Positions 10,561 through 21,838 of a DNA stretch of 64,000 nt are shown piece after piece. The number at the start of each line of letters is the position of its first letter. Position 1 is the stretch's first letter. Position numbers and translations under genes: made by a program. The stretch is from Saccharomycopsis malanga (Eukaryota; Ascomycota; Saccharomycetes; Ascoideales; Saccharomycopsidaceae), in the NCBI GenBank assembly GCA_004014935.1, contig CP025326.1, forward strand, positions 620,001-684,000, given 5' to 3'. Below the pieces are notes generated by a model. That model worked only from the letters and a program-made list of their open reading frames with translations. It was not told the origin of the DNA and made no database searches.

Positions 10561-12962
10561 TTATGCTAGATACGTGTATATGCTTCTATCCTCAGGGCTT
10601 CTGGCCAAGTATTCTCTTTCCAACAAGGACTCTATTCGTTGTTTGATAAACGAAGGGCTTGGCTGGAACCGGTTTGTGAGTTGCTTGATGACCTCAGACA
10701 TCAACTCGTTATGTTTTAGAGTTTTTCTAGATTTCATGACTCTGACGAGAGCAGCGTCGATTTCAAACTTTCTTGTGTTATTTACGCTTTCTAGGGTCTC
10801 CTTACGTTCGGTGTCGGTTTCTGCCTTTGCCATGGAGACGGTCAACACTTTGATTTTGGAAGACGTGGACTCAAAGTTGTCGTTGATGACAAACTTGTCG
10901 CCTGGATGGATGTCTTTGGACATGGGGATTTTCTTTAGCAAGCGGGTTCGGGGAGCCACGGAGATACTTTGGAGATGACGGGTGAGATCTTGATTAGGGA
11001 TGCCTGTTTCAGCAGCAATCTGTTCGAAAGTGAGGGAGTCACGATCCTGGAACAAGAGCATGATGATAGCCGCATAGGTGGGCATATTGATTTCGTATAT
11101 ACGTTTTTTGTATCTTGTACGGATGTCTACGGAGCCAAACGTCGGGGCCCATGTGAGATTTCTGCCTTTATGTTTGGTCAAATAGTAATTTTCAAACAGG
11201 GATTTGACCAGTTGGAGGAAAGCGGGATACCTGACAAGTTCCGTTTCTTTGTTCGGCTGCAATGGCCAGAAGGTTGTTGTCAAGATGTCGGCGGAGAAAG
11301 CCAATGGTTTTTCCGTTTGGAGACGGCTGGCGCTGAAGCCGGCAGAAAGGTCTTTGGAGGCCTTCATGTCACGGAACATTCCTTCTAGTTTGGACGTGTA
11401 CAAGGCGCCCAACTCCTGGCGGAGCCGCGAGATCATGGATCGTTCTACGTCAATCGACAAGTATTTCTGCTGCAACAATCTTCTGGTAAGATGGTTTTTG
11501 TAGTATTTCTCAAACAAGTCCTTGTCTTTGATATATCTGAACAAGGCCACTGCTTTATCTAGGATGTCTTCGCATTCCTCCTCGGTTTTGGTCTTTGACG
11601 ACTTTTTGATGTTGCTGTCAATGTACAAGGAGAGATACTCGCCCACCCTGGTGTCCTTGTTGAGAAACTGGACAAACGCGCTTTCAATTGCACCCTGGAT
11701 GTCAATGTTGCTGCTGAATCCTTTTTGCAAAATAACATCGAATTTCTGCTTGAACACCAAAACGCTTTCTATCCATTGGATAGCAAACTGGGTGGTGTTT
11801 TCCTTTGTGCTTTTCACAGAGGCAGGCTGGCGTTTCTTGCGAGTGTTGGCGATGGCTTCTTTTACTGAAGTTTCCAAGTGTTGGCCTTGATTGGTGATGA
11901 TTTCTTTGAGTTTGCTTTGCAACACGCCAGCCCCGTCTACACGCGACACCAAGGAGTGCAAAACAGCCAATTCTTCATACTTGTCGTGGGCAATCCAAAA
12001 CCCAAAGCTCTGGTCTTTGAAATCTATCACTTTGCTCATATTGTTGGTGATGAGAATGCCATCCAACAATTGAACCAACTTTGGAACCGTCACTTTGGGA
12101 AGATAGATAGAAGACATGTTTTCCTCCTCGATAATTATCTCATTCACTCGTGTTATATACTTTTTACCGTTCTCCAACTTCATCAACTCATCTGACAACA
12201 GCAGATAATACGAAAAGGAGTGCTCCATGAAAAACGGCTCAAAACTCTTCAAGTAATAGTTCAGCTCATAGTCGCCAGCCTCAATGCTGTCGTCGGCAAG
12301 CTGCTCGTACATTTTGATCACAGACTTGATGAGAAACTTGTCTACTAGCCGTCCTTTCCGGTTGTGCGATATCCCGTCTACAAGTATCCTGTTCAATATA
12401 GTGCCTATCTCGCTTCCGTTGTACTGCACCACACAGTCTCGAAACAAGCTGATTCCTACATCGTACACTACAGGCAACCCCTGCTCCTTCACATACACCC
12501 TGTCTAAATACATCAACACATCGCTTACCATACGCATACAGAGACAGTACTCGTCCCACTCCTGGAGCACTCGCGCCAAAATATTACTGCTAAACCCATA
12601 CTTTGGGCCCTCCTCTGCTACGCTAGCGCCGTTTTTGCCTATATAGTCCAATAATTCCCCGCGCTTCTTCAAAAGATGGCCTCTGATTTGCTCCCTTACG
12701 TTCCCGTACACCTGCTCGCCCTGCTTCCGGAGCACCAAATGATAGCATTTTCGGTATAGCTGCTCAAACGACAATTTGGATGCATTCTTGTTCATTATTT
12801 CCGCTATCGAGAATGATAACACATTCCATGACTTTTCAATATCCAACGTTTCATTCAAATTCTAGCCCTGTTAGTCGCTTTTTTCCTACTTTCACAATAA
12901 AAAACCTTTTTCAAACTCACCCGCTTCGGCGCCCGTATTTTAATCCGCCGATTAACCGACAT
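10561..12962 (-). CDS. CUL3: Cullin 3-type ubiquitin ligase scaffold
   Basis: Two exons, 12921-12962 (14 codons) and 10561-12861, giving 780 aa. Exon 1 contains KIRAPKR, the typical Cul3 N-terminal motif (human KIRPPKK), which an ORF-only reading misses because exon 2 has no in-frame ATG at its start. The cullin repeats include LSFEQLYRKCYHLVLRK, and the cullin homology domain includes KHKGRNLTW. The C-terminal winged helix contains the neddylation motif RVMKSRKTLKHNEL, with the acceptor Lys near residue 724, and the protein ends YTYLA. Cul3 binds BTB-domain adaptors and the RING protein Rbx1. CSN1, a subunit of the complex that removes Nedd8 from cullins, is encoded at 47.5-49.0 kb. Confidence 0.94.
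12862..12920 (-). other. CUL3 intron
   Basis: 59 nt, phase 0. Minus strand: donor GTGAGT (12920-12915), branch GACTAAC, acceptor GCTAG 8 nt later (TAG at 12864-12862). Confidence 0.92.
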
Positions 12963-13510
12963 TCTGCCAATTACCTCCTACTCTTCTCTCTATTATATTA
13001 CTTTTGGTGATGAGATGCCTTCAAACTTGTTATTTCCCTACTAAATATTCATGGTTACCCGGTCTTACTAATAATATCACTTTTTTTAAAAAACTAGCTT
13101 CACCAAGTTTGACTAAACGCTGTTTTGCCAGAAACCGCGACAAAATGTTATATATCCTTCACCAAAATGCAGTTGCTTGTAATCATTCAAACCTTGAACA
13201 GTATTGGAAGGAAACACATTCCCAACCGTGTTATAATCATATGTTACCCGGCGTTGTGTCCAAATGGCTCAATTGGATAGGGTATGAGCCATTGTGATGA
13301 GTATTTTTATAGGTACTTTTAAACTTCCAATTTCGAGTCACGCTCAAGTGGTTTATTTTTTCAAAAAGCAAAGATTTATTTGTAATTTTGGTGAATATAT
13401 TGGTTTGTTTTTTGCAAGATTGAGTGTAATTGTTACTGTTAATTTGTAATCTGTTCAATATGAAAACAGATCTAGACAAATGCGTTTTTTTTTGTAATTT
13501 TTATCAAAAA
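12963..13510. other. CUL3 upstream region
   Basis: About 550 bp with no supported gene. It holds the tRNA-like relic listed next and ends at a family A copy. A GTGATGAGATG motif resembling the PAC element lies at about 13005-13015. Confidence 0.5.
13250..13345 (+). repeat. Possible tRNA-derived relic
   Basis: Box-A-like TGGCTCAATTGG at 13265-13276 is followed about 65 bp later by TTTCGAGTC, a weak box B. No acceptor stem pairs, so this is not a functional tRNA as far as I can see. It may be a decayed repeat head. Confidence 0.3.
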
Positions 13511-13710
13511 GCCTGTGAGTCGTATGGCTCAGTGGTCAGTGTTCTAGGAGAAGAGATAAAAGACCTAACAGGAACATGGGTCAGTCAGCTATGATCAATA
13601 GAACATGGTTGGGTTTTACCAAGTCCCCTTAGACATAGAGCATATATACGAAACTGAAACCTACTGGGATTGAAATATATGATATTATTATTTATTATTT
13701 ATTATTTATT
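13511..13710 (+). repeat. Family A SINE-like repeat (short form)
   Basis: One of the cleanest copies. Box A TGGCTCAGTGGTC is at 13525-13537. Then come GGAGAAGAGATAAAAGACCT, AACAGGAACATGGGT, TGGGTTTTACCAAGTCCCC and a tail around GGGATTGAAATATATGATA, which runs into a TTATTTA-rich tract to 13710. It lacks a box B. Confidence 0.88.
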
Positions 13711-14060
13711 CATCTCTCCAAAAGCTCGCTTCTTCTAGTCCAGATCATCTTGACATTCAGGAATTCTGCAAAACAAGTATATTCCAATTTTCCGGACCCA
13801 TAAATAATTGTTACAATTATAAAACCTAAATTGGCTAATTAGTAATACTACAAACAACCATACAATTCAATTCGTTACAAGAATCAACATAGTTATTGAT
13901 AAGACATTACTAACCATTCCAAATACCGCATGGTGAATTGAATGGATAAACTAAAAAGTAGAAAAATTGTGCCATGGCACATAGATAGCTCCAAGGTATT
14001 ACCAGGGGGTAACTAGCAATGTTTCCACATTGTATACAGTAGTAATTAGTATGAGATTCT

Positions 14061-14240
14061 AATTATAATATAATATCATATATTTTGAGCCCAGTACACA
14101 TAAGTTTTGTATATACGCCTTATGCCTAAAAGGACTTGGTAAAGCCCGATCATGTCCTTTTGATCATGATCAACTCACCCATGTTAATGTTAGGCCTATT
14201 TTCTCTTCTCCAAGAGCACTGGCCATTTATACGGCCCAGC
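14061..14240 (-). repeat. Family A SINE-like repeat (short form)
   Basis: Reverse copy: the tail (TATTTTGAGCCCAGTACAC on plus) lies at the left, then GGACTTGGTAAAGCCC, CACCCATGTTAATGTTAGG, and a degraded head ending near GGCCC at 14236. The 370 bp between this and the previous copy are featureless. Confidence 0.82.
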
Positions 14241-15173
14241 TAAGAAGATTATTAATATTACTAAATTGAAAGGTAAGCTCAGCAGCTAGTAGTGTTGGAT
14301 AAAACAAGTAAAAAGACTTTTGCTGTAAAAGATAAAGAAATACGCCATTATCCAATGATATGTTTCAGACAAGAAACTACTTTCCATGAAAATGGTAGCC
14401 GTCTCAAACCTTTCAAGGTTTTCAGCCATACGCTCTCCTCGAACCAAACCGCCATTGTTTTGTTGGTTATCAACTAGGTTAGACCAACAACTTGAGTACC
14501 AATTTGGAGAATTTATTTCTTTTCAACAATGGCTGATCACTGATCGACAGCAGCTACCCCTACATCAAACTGACGGTCAAATAAAAGGGGATTGTTCACA
14601 GGCAATTCCAAAGAGGTTTGAATAATAATGATACTAAGACAATTTCATTATTGAAAAGTAATCAGTTTATTTTTGGAATTGATTTTGTAATGTGATCTGC
14701 TTTCTACAGAAAACCGCATTATCAAGAGAATAATCCAGTTTTGGCTTACAAATTGGAAAGCTCACCATGCGAGCCATCCTTGGGGATTGACATTTGAATC
14801 CAAGGTTCTAGATGTCTTGAAAGATACGCGTTGAGGCACTAAATTGGCGACTTTTCATATGAGACGTTTTCTTTATTTTTTTCCAATCAGTTTACTGTTT
14901 ATGTCCGACGACTAGCGTGTTTGAAGGTAGAAAAATGGACTAAATTAGTTGATTTTAATGGTGGTTTCTATTTTTATTAACTAACAGTTGAAACATATAC
15001 ACTATACACTATACTAGTAGACTGTTTTACAATATAGTTGAGATAAGAGTGCTGTCACAGAAGATGAAGACAAAAGAAACGGCTCGTTTCACAATAATTT
15101 GTAATGTTTGTTTGTTCTGCTATAATCATTATATCTCATACAATAACATTTATTCAGGTACAACAACTCTTAT

Positions 15174-15174
<1 letters not shown>

Positions 15175-15207
<33 letters not shown>
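15175..15207. repeat. Poly(A) tract, 33 nt
   Basis: An uninterrupted run of A on the plus strand, upstream of the GPI gene. Long A tracts exclude nucleosomes and are typical of strong yeast promoters. Confidence 0.9.
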
Positions 15208-15208
<1 letters not shown>

Positions 15209-15472
15209 AAAAAATAAAGAGCAGCACTGCCCGCGTGTGGCATGCACCACCGACATTACAGTGCAGCGGGCTTGACGCATCATGTAGATCCAGGTTTCTC
15301 TGTTTTTCCGCATTTGATCAGCCTCCTGACCCAAATGGGAAAAAAGTCAATGCACCACCTGTATCAACTAGCAGCTGTATGCACGTAAATGCATCTCCTT
15401 GCATCCGCACACGATCTAGATCCACAGTAAAAATCTATCATCATCAATAATAACATCCAATGGCAAAAAGTG

Positions 15473-15480
15473 TATAAATA
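15473..15480 (+). promoter_or_regulatory. TATA box of the small GPI-protein gene
   Basis: TATAAATA, 117 bp upstream of the ATG, the usual spacing for a strong yeast promoter. Confidence 0.65.
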
Positions 15481-15596
15481 GTCCCTGTTTTTCCGTTGGT
15501 TTTGAAATTTTTTGTATATTCTAATTCTGTATTAACCGTTTTACATCACTACAACATTTATTCTCTCGTGACACATTCTCATTAAACCTTACAAAA

Positions 15597-15782
15597 ATGC
15601 AATTCACCAAGACTTTGATCGCTGCCTCTGCTTTGTTCGCCACTGCTCAAGCTGCCAACAACACCACCATCTCTTACAACGGTACTCACAACGGTACCTC
15701 TAACGCTGCTGGTTCTGTCCAAGTTTCTTCCTCCATCTTGGGTGCTGCTGCTGCTGCTGTTGGTATTGCTATGTTGTTCTAA
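15597..15782 (+). CDS. Minimal GPI-anchored cell-surface glycopeptide precursor
   Basis: 61 codons with all marks of a secreted GPI precursor. Residues 1-19 are a signal peptide (MQFTKTLIAASALFATAQA, cleavage after AQA). Residues 20-39 are a tiny polar segment with N-glycosylation triplets at Asn21/22, Asn28 and Asn32. Candidate omega sites lie at Asn36-Ser40, and residues 47-61 form a hydrophobic GPI-attachment tail (ILGAAAAAVGIAMLF). The mature peptide would be only about 17-20 residues, essentially a glycan carrier on a lipid anchor. Codon choice is strongly biased (GCT, TCT, GGT, AAC, TTG), suggesting very high expression, and a TATA box and poly(A) tract lie upstream. I cannot assign it to a named Candida PGA or CCW gene. 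Confidence 0.85.
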   Translation: MQFTKTLIAASALFATAQAANNTTISYNGTHNGTSNAAGSVQVSSSILGAAAAAVGIAMLF

Positions 15783-17289
15783 GTTTGACCCATTGTGTCC
15801 TTCTTTTCACCCATTCTAGCATACCATTTCCCGCAACTTCATACTGCACCTATATTATATTATTTTCAATCATGTTGACTATAAAATATTAAGGAGTTTC
15901 TCCCTTGGCGTGTTGTAGGGTTTACCGCCTTGCAATTCAGCTGCTGATAACCTAATTTGCTTTTCTTTGTTCGCTTTTGTTCTCTTTGGCCTAATTAATA
16001 TTATTCACTTGTGTGAAGAGAAATAGACTACTAGACTTTGCTTTTCTAATCAATACTACGGTTGTTCTCTGGTTTCACATTTATACTGCGTTTATTTAGA
16101 CTGTTTTCTGGGTAATTTGTAATATTATTGCTTTATAATTGTTAATTGTAATTCCGGTCACTTTCTTGATAGTTATTCATTGTTGTAATTCCGGAGTTGG
16201 CGGATTTCGGACATTTAAAGTGCTGTAGCTACCTGCACCCTCTGCAGGGTGCAGAATGCAATTATGTCATTATAATAACTCTTAATTATTGTTAATTAGA
16301 TGGTTTGGCATATGAAACAAAAGTCATTTTGATAAGAGTTGATAGTGATGATCATCGAGTATGAGCCTTATTTATATGTGTAATGACTATTCAAGTATGG
16401 TGTTGTGGCTGATACCAACTGTTAATATTGTAAATACCATTTATTAACACGATGATATTAAATAACATTTATTAACTTTTTTTTGGTACTACACAACATT
16501 CATCAACTGATAACATTACATAACATTTACCAACATTTCACTTTCAAAAGGGTTAAATTGAACAAAATTCATAGTCGTAGTATTAAAGAACAAAAAACGC
16601 TGAAACAAAAATATAAACAGACAAACAGGAAAACCATAACAATACATAAAACATCATCAACTTTCATGGCTTGGTCCTCTGGTTGACCAACAAGAATTTG
16701 GAGTTGAAATCTATCGTTATAAAAACAAGCCAAAGGAAATATAAAAGGCATATGACAGAAATCTCATGGACGAGAAACCAATATACAACCCATTCTAAAA
16801 GCTCATAGAGATATGTAGGGTTCAAAACGCCGCCAAAAGTAGGAATTTCCATTGCAAATGGTTCAAAAGAAGAGTAGCGCCTATAAAAGTACTTGTTTTA
16901 GTTTTATTTAACAAGGATATAAATATATGTCATCGGCGTTAAACAGTTGCTTGCTTCAAAGACGTCTAAAACGCGATCTTTGCTAGTAACGTAATGGGCT
17001 CAAAGTAGCTAGCAGAATGACCAAATGGATCAGATCAAAACTTGAAAGGATAAAAAAAATAAAGATTTGGTGATGAGCTTGTTCCTTTGTTAGTTTTTTA
17101 GTGTATAAATAATAAAATGTGTTTTTCTGATTTTCGTCCGTGATTCTGGCCGGGTCTCCGCTATGGTTAGCCCTATATAATGGTACACTATATATACTAT
17201 ATGTCTATAATGCTGTATTTCTATATGTTGTAAGGGTTATTATTTATGCGTTAATTTATTGTAAGGAACATAGTAAATGTGATTATGAC

Positions 17290-17372
17290 TTGTAAAAACA
17301 AGCGCTTGGTTGGCTTATCTTCGAACTGAAAGCGATTGCCTTCCTAACCGCTTAAGCTAAGTTGCTGTCAAA
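17290..17372 (-). repeat. Possible tRNA-derived relic
   Basis: On the minus strand TAGCTTAAGCGG (17359-17348) matches the box A consensus well, and GTTCGAAGA (17327-17319) resembles box B. The spacing (about 20 nt) is too short for an intact tRNA and no acceptor stem forms. Confidence 0.35.
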
Positions 17373-17767
17373 CATTAGCAAACGCTGACGTGGTTTCACC
17401 CAAACGTTTGTATACATTTTGACTTGAATGTTGCTGAATAATGGATGACCTTACAAGATTGACACATTGACATTGACAGTTATTATTAAAAAGCTACAAC
17501 TAATTCTCTATAATTCCCTATAATTCTTTATTATATCCATTCACTGGCACATACCTCCGCAATTCTGCTTTCAAAGTACCTCCTAACGTCAATACCTCCT
17601 AAAAACTAGAAACAGCCCATTTAATGACACTTGACAAGTACCAATATTCACCTAGCGACACGACGCATGATCTATGCGGGCCCCACATTACCGTTGGGCA
17701 TGCATAAACATACATGAGACGTATACGCTCAAATAATTCGTGCGGCAGAAACTCTTTTGAAAATGAT

Positions 17768-17780
17768 TATATATATATAA
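17768..17780 (+). promoter_or_regulatory. TATA box of the 76-residue gene
   Basis: TATATATATATAA, about 77-89 bp upstream of the ATG at 17857. Strong TATA elements often mark regulated, stress-type yeast genes. Confidence 0.6.
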
Positions 17781-17856
17781 GACGTTCTGTTGCAGCATCC
17801 TGTTCCAACTTGTTTCTCATTTGTATACCTTTTCTACAGTAACATAATTTTACAAA

Positions 17857-18087
17857 ATGATTAGTACCATGACCAAAGCCGCCGCCAACAACTTGATTAA
17901 GCAATCTGCAAGAACCAACGGGCCTGCCGTTGGCAAACAGATGTCTGCTGCTATTGCAGGTAAGACTGCAAATAACAGAAGCAAGGCCACATGGGCCTGC
18001 ACTAACGGCACGTCAGCTAACAATAACGGTTCCCATTGGGAATACGTGTTCGACAACATGCATGACGACCTCAACTTGTCACATTGA
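17857..18087 (+). CDS. Small hypothetical protein, 76 aa
   Basis: The frame MISTMTKAAANNLIKQSART continues to a tail rich in Asn, His and acidic residues (HWEYVFDNMHDDLNLSH). I do not recognise it. The first 45 residues are basic, amphipathic and lack acidic residues, which could be a mitochondrial presequence. The C-terminus is acidic. There is no membrane segment. Support for a real gene: an ATG start, even composition unlike the AT-rich surroundings, and a strong TATA box at normal spacing. The gene stands alone, with at least 780 bp free on each side. Confidence 0.6.
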   Translation: MISTMTKAAANNLIKQSARTNGPAVGKQMSAAIAGKTANNRSKATWACTNGTSANNNGSHWEYVFDNMHDDLNLSH

Positions 18088-18875
18088 TACTTTAAACTAT
18101 CATAGCTTCACAGCAGCACACTCGACATTTTCTTATGATATAACGACTTGGTTTTGATTTTTTTATTTCTATAGTTTATAATGTATGCGCATACAAATAT
18201 ATCAAGCTCGTAATCAACAAATTAACCAATAAGAACATCAGGCGGGGCAACTGTCTCAATAGAGTTTCAACCACTGACGGTCACATGGACGTTGGACGAA
18301 CGGGAAAAATTAAACCGTGGAAAAAGACAAGAAGCCTTGCTTTATATAAGTGACCTTCTGACTTGTTAAGAGGAGAATTGCCCTGGGTGGGTAAGTAAAA
18401 AGCGTAAACAGAGGAGTGTACACCTTTATATTTTGGCCATCGTGATATATACATTCGAATGCATATTATCGCATCATTCACGTGACAAAACAAAATGTGC
18501 TCTTAGCAATTAGTGTACGGTGGTGTGTCATGTGTCATGTGTCATGTGTCAAGTGTTTTAGGTAGTGAGTGGTAGGTAATAAGAAGTAGTCATCGCAGTA
18601 AGGTATTGTTAATATCGAAAAGCAGTGACATTGCGCCCTTTAAGCAGATTTTCACAAGACAAAAGACAGTGTTAGGATCATCTGATAAATAGTCACAGTG
18701 AATGGCGTGCAATCATAGGCTGTTTGAGACAATAAGCGGATAGGAGACCAGATTAGCAGATTGTTAGCAGAGCGCGGAACAGTGGCGATATATAGTGGCG
18801 GTTGCAGGACATTTCTAGTTGTGAGAAAGACCAGCGCTTGTAGTCAATCGTGTGGATGTCGTTTCATAAACCACT
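18088..18875. other. ATG13 upstream region
   Basis: 788 bp without a supported gene. It contains a GTGTCAT heptamer array (18524-18552) and little else I can name. Confidence 0.5.
18524..18552. repeat. GTGTCAT heptamer, four units
   Basis: Four consecutive 7-bp units (last one GTGTCAA), about 330 bp upstream of the ATG13 start. Confidence 0.85.
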
Positions 18876-21383
18876 ATGAGTTCTGGAACGACGCCCATGC
18901 CGGCAGAGACTGCTGGCAAGATATCCGAGAAGGATAGTGTTATTCTTAAACGGGTAATCCATGTAAGTTGTTGTGTGTTGTTGTGTGTTGTTGTGTTGTG
19001 TGTTGTTGATGATGATTACTAACATATTAGAATTTTTTCACCAAGGCCGCGTCGATAATAATCAATGCTCGGACGTCCTTCAGGCCCGAGGGTTCTGAGA
19101 AGATGAACAACTGGGTAAGTTTAAAGATAACGAATGCACGTAGGTTTGTAGGAGTATACTAACAATTAGTTCAACTTGTCGACAGACATGGCAAGTCTTC
19201 CGAAGGAGCAGCTCAAGCCCTGGAGAGCGCAGGATGTGCCGCACGTGCCACCACTTGTCGTTGAGACCTATTTGGACTTGCGCGACATCCATCCGAAGCA
19301 GAAGCTCTATGTGAACGACCGGGAGGGCAATGCGTGGTTTGTGACCAAGGGGAAGAGGCGCACGGAAGTGGTTTTGGAGAGATGGCTTTTTGAGTTGGAT
19401 AGCGAGGGCGCTAGCCCAGTAGAGCATGTTATTGAGAACAGTAGTACGACTAGTGATGACAGTAGCAGCGGCGACGAGCGTCTCGCGTTGATTTACAAGC
19501 AGTGTATAGTGTTATTCAGAGACTTGTATACGTATGTGTATATTCTACCTGCGACGCAGCTCAAAAAGACCATCGAGGAGTATATTGATCACGACAAGGT
19601 GACGTATCAGCACCTCAAGGTAGGCAGCCGGATCTTGAATGGCAACCAGCCGATCTCGTCCAAAGGGCGCATTGGCTTGAGCAAAGAGCTTATTTCGAGC
19701 TATGCCAACGTCGGCGTTGAGTCAGACGATATCAGACCGCATTTGAACGATGAAAAGTTTCCGTCTGTAGCCACTCCTTTTGGAACCTTGAAGGTTTCTG
19801 TGCAGTACCGCAAGGACACCGTGTTCTACTTGAACCGGCGCGCCGAGGAGCCCTTTGAGCTGCCAGACCCGAAGCGGCTTTCCTTGGTGAGCAACTCGTC
19901 GTCGTCGCCAATGTCGGACTACCAGCACAGTCCTGGCAGTCTTGACGAGAGAAAAGTGGCCAAGGCAATCCCCATTGTCAACAGAAGCAGCTCCAACGTC
20001 TCGTTGGCGGCTTTGCTCCGCAATGTCAAGAACAACCAGTCCAGCACCTACAATATCGGCTCCTACACCGCCGGAATGTCGATTCCTAAATCGTTCACGT
20101 CCTCGTACGGCGGCTCGCTTATTTCCAACACGTATCTTCCTGCCAATGCCGTGGCAATCCCGGCGTCGCAGCAGCAAACAATAGCAGAGCACCAGATAGG
20201 CTCCGTAGACAGCCAGCCAAAGTACTCGTCTTCTTTCAGCTCGCGCCATCAGTTGGGCCAGCGCAAAAGCTTGTTGCTTGCCAACAACTCCCAGTCCACC
20301 CACATGGTTTCCAGAAACCCCAGTTTGGACAGCCGTAGATACAGCGATTTAGAGCCACCGAGCCAGTTGTTTGCCAACGACGACATTGGCGACTTTATAA
20401 AATCGCTCGACAACAAGCGGGACTTTTCCCCCAACGTAGCCACTCTGAATCTAAACGAATCGCTATTCCGTTTCAAATCAATGAGAACGTCTACAAACCT
20501 TCTAGGCGACAGTGTCAGCGACAGCGCAGTCTTCCATACCAACAGCCCTCCCCCTGTGGATTCTGGTGCCTTGCACAGATCCCGTCTAGCTTCCATTTCC
20601 ACATCTAAGCTTGCCAATATCAACAGCAACTCTCCTATTGCCAATATCAATAGCAACTCTCCCATTGCCAACATCAACAACATAACAATGTCTCATCCTA
20701 GAAAAACAGGCAGTCCAGTGTACCACCATTCAGCCTCCTCCATCGGCGCAGACCACTTGCCTCTTGTTCCTTCACGACTTTCGGGCACATATTTGCCCGA
20801 GCAAAGCAGAAACCAAAACTCCTACGACCACTCGCGCAGTCCCTCGCCGCCTCAAAACGATCTCGCCAGATTGGGCTACCCCTACAGTAGTAACGGATAT
20901 AATCTCACAAACTACGATATCGGCTCTGCCCCTTTGCCCATCATCGACAACAGACTCCTAAATGCACATTCAGGCGCCCCCTACAGCTTGCAAAACAACA
21001 CTTGCCACATCCAGCATGCAAAACACCACTACAACCCAAACAGCATCACCTCCCCAGCAAGCCCCGTCTCCACAAACCTCGACAACAAATTGATTGCAAA
21101 CAGATACAAACCACACCGCCCCTCCGAAAACAGCCAAGGCATCAACTTGCCTTCTCTCCAGTCCTTCGTCTCTCAACCTTCAATGGCTATAACCACCACT
21201 ACCAACGCCTATGCTAAAATGAACGATTTTCCCGCCCCGCAGAACAGCATCAACATCAAACACCGCCCAGAGTCTTTGGAAAACGAAGACGACGATGATG
21301 GGCCTCGCCCTGAAGAATACGACGCTAATATCGACGACGATATCATCTTTCCTGTCCATGATATCGACTTGAACAAACAATAA
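18876..21383 (+). CDS. ATG13: Autophagy initiation protein Atg13
   Basis: Three exons, 18876-18962, 19031-19114 and 19170-21383, giving 794 aa. Exons 1 and 2 supply the start of the HORMA domain (HNFFTKAASIIINARTSF, then NNW joined to FNLSTDM), which an ORF starting in exon 3 would miss. The HORMA domain (about residues 25-270) holds the family blocks PPLVVETYLDLRD, EVVLERWLFELD and ILNGNQPISSKGRIGLS. The remaining 520 residues are a Ser/Asn-rich disordered region, as in other Atg13 proteins, where Atg1- and Atg17-binding segments and TORC1 phosphosites lie. A tandem SPIANINSN repeat sits near residue 555. The C-terminus is acidic (ENEDDDDGPRPEEYDANIDD). Atg13 activates the Atg1 kinase complex at the phagophore assembly site. 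Confidence 0.95.
18963..19030 (+). other. ATG13 intron 1
   Basis: 68 nt, phase 0. Donor GTAAGT, branch TACTAAC (19017-19023), acceptor ATATTAG immediately after it. The body is a TGTGTTGT simple repeat. Confidence 0.93.
19115..19169 (+). other. ATG13 intron 2
   Basis: 55 nt, phase 0. Donor GTAAGT, branch TACTAAC, acceptor AATTAG six nt after the branch motif. Confidence 0.93.
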
Positions 21384-21763
21384 AAAAAAAAAGCTTTTTT
21401 CTTCCTTCTTTCTCTTTTCTTGCATAACTTCCTCACCTTTCGTTTTGACCGTCCCACATGGCCTACCTCTTTTTTATTTTATTTTTTTTGTTTCCTAAGT
21501 AGTTTCCTGTATACGATCTGTTCAAAATGTAATTCTCTGTATGCTTACTATATTTGTTTTTGCCCCATGGCTCTGAGAAAATGGTCTAAAAAATTCAAAG
21601 TTTACTCCATTATCATTATCAGGACTTTATGCGGTTTTCCCCACGCCTTTACATATATAATCTACGGTAGTATTTATTTAAAATATTGATAAAAAAAAAA
21701 AAAAAACCAAGTGGTTATCAAACAACTTGAGCTCTTGTTCAATCCATAGATACTAGTTGACCT

Positions 21764-21838
21764 ATGCATGGTGCATGTATGCGCCATGTATGCACCATGT
21801 ATGCACCATGTATGCACCATGCATGGGCACCATGCACC
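21764..21838. repeat. CATGTATGCACC tandem block
   Basis: About five imperfect units of a 10-12 bp motif, some palindromic (CCATGCATGG), 380 bp after the ATG13 stop. Confidence 0.85.

Larger units (their letters stand above)
14241..15596. other. Promoter-side intergenic region of the small GPI gene
   Basis: No coding frame is convincing. Contents: short frames at 14292-14625 that I reject, a 33-nt A tract (15175-15207), and a cluster of TGCA-containing motifs (GGCATGCACC, GTATGCACGTAAATGCATC) at 15238-15410, followed by a TATA box. Confidence 0.55.
15783..17856. other. 2.1 kb gene-poor interval
   Basis: I find no supported gene. Short frames at 16483-16852 are low-complexity and lack conservation signs. 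A short inverted repeat (CACCCTCTGCAGGGTG) lies near 16239. A tRNA-like relic is listed separately. Confidence 0.5.

Noticed and set aside
13004-13297. 97-codon plus frame upstream of CUL3
   Set aside because: No family likeness, no ATG context support, and it overlaps a tRNA-like relic.
14292-14625. Two overlapping short plus frames
   Set aside because: Composition is random-like and neither shows domain features or a promoter.
15049-15450. 133-codon plus frame across the A tract
   Set aside because: It is carried by the poly(A) tract (a poly-Lys run) and lies in the promoter of the small GPI gene.
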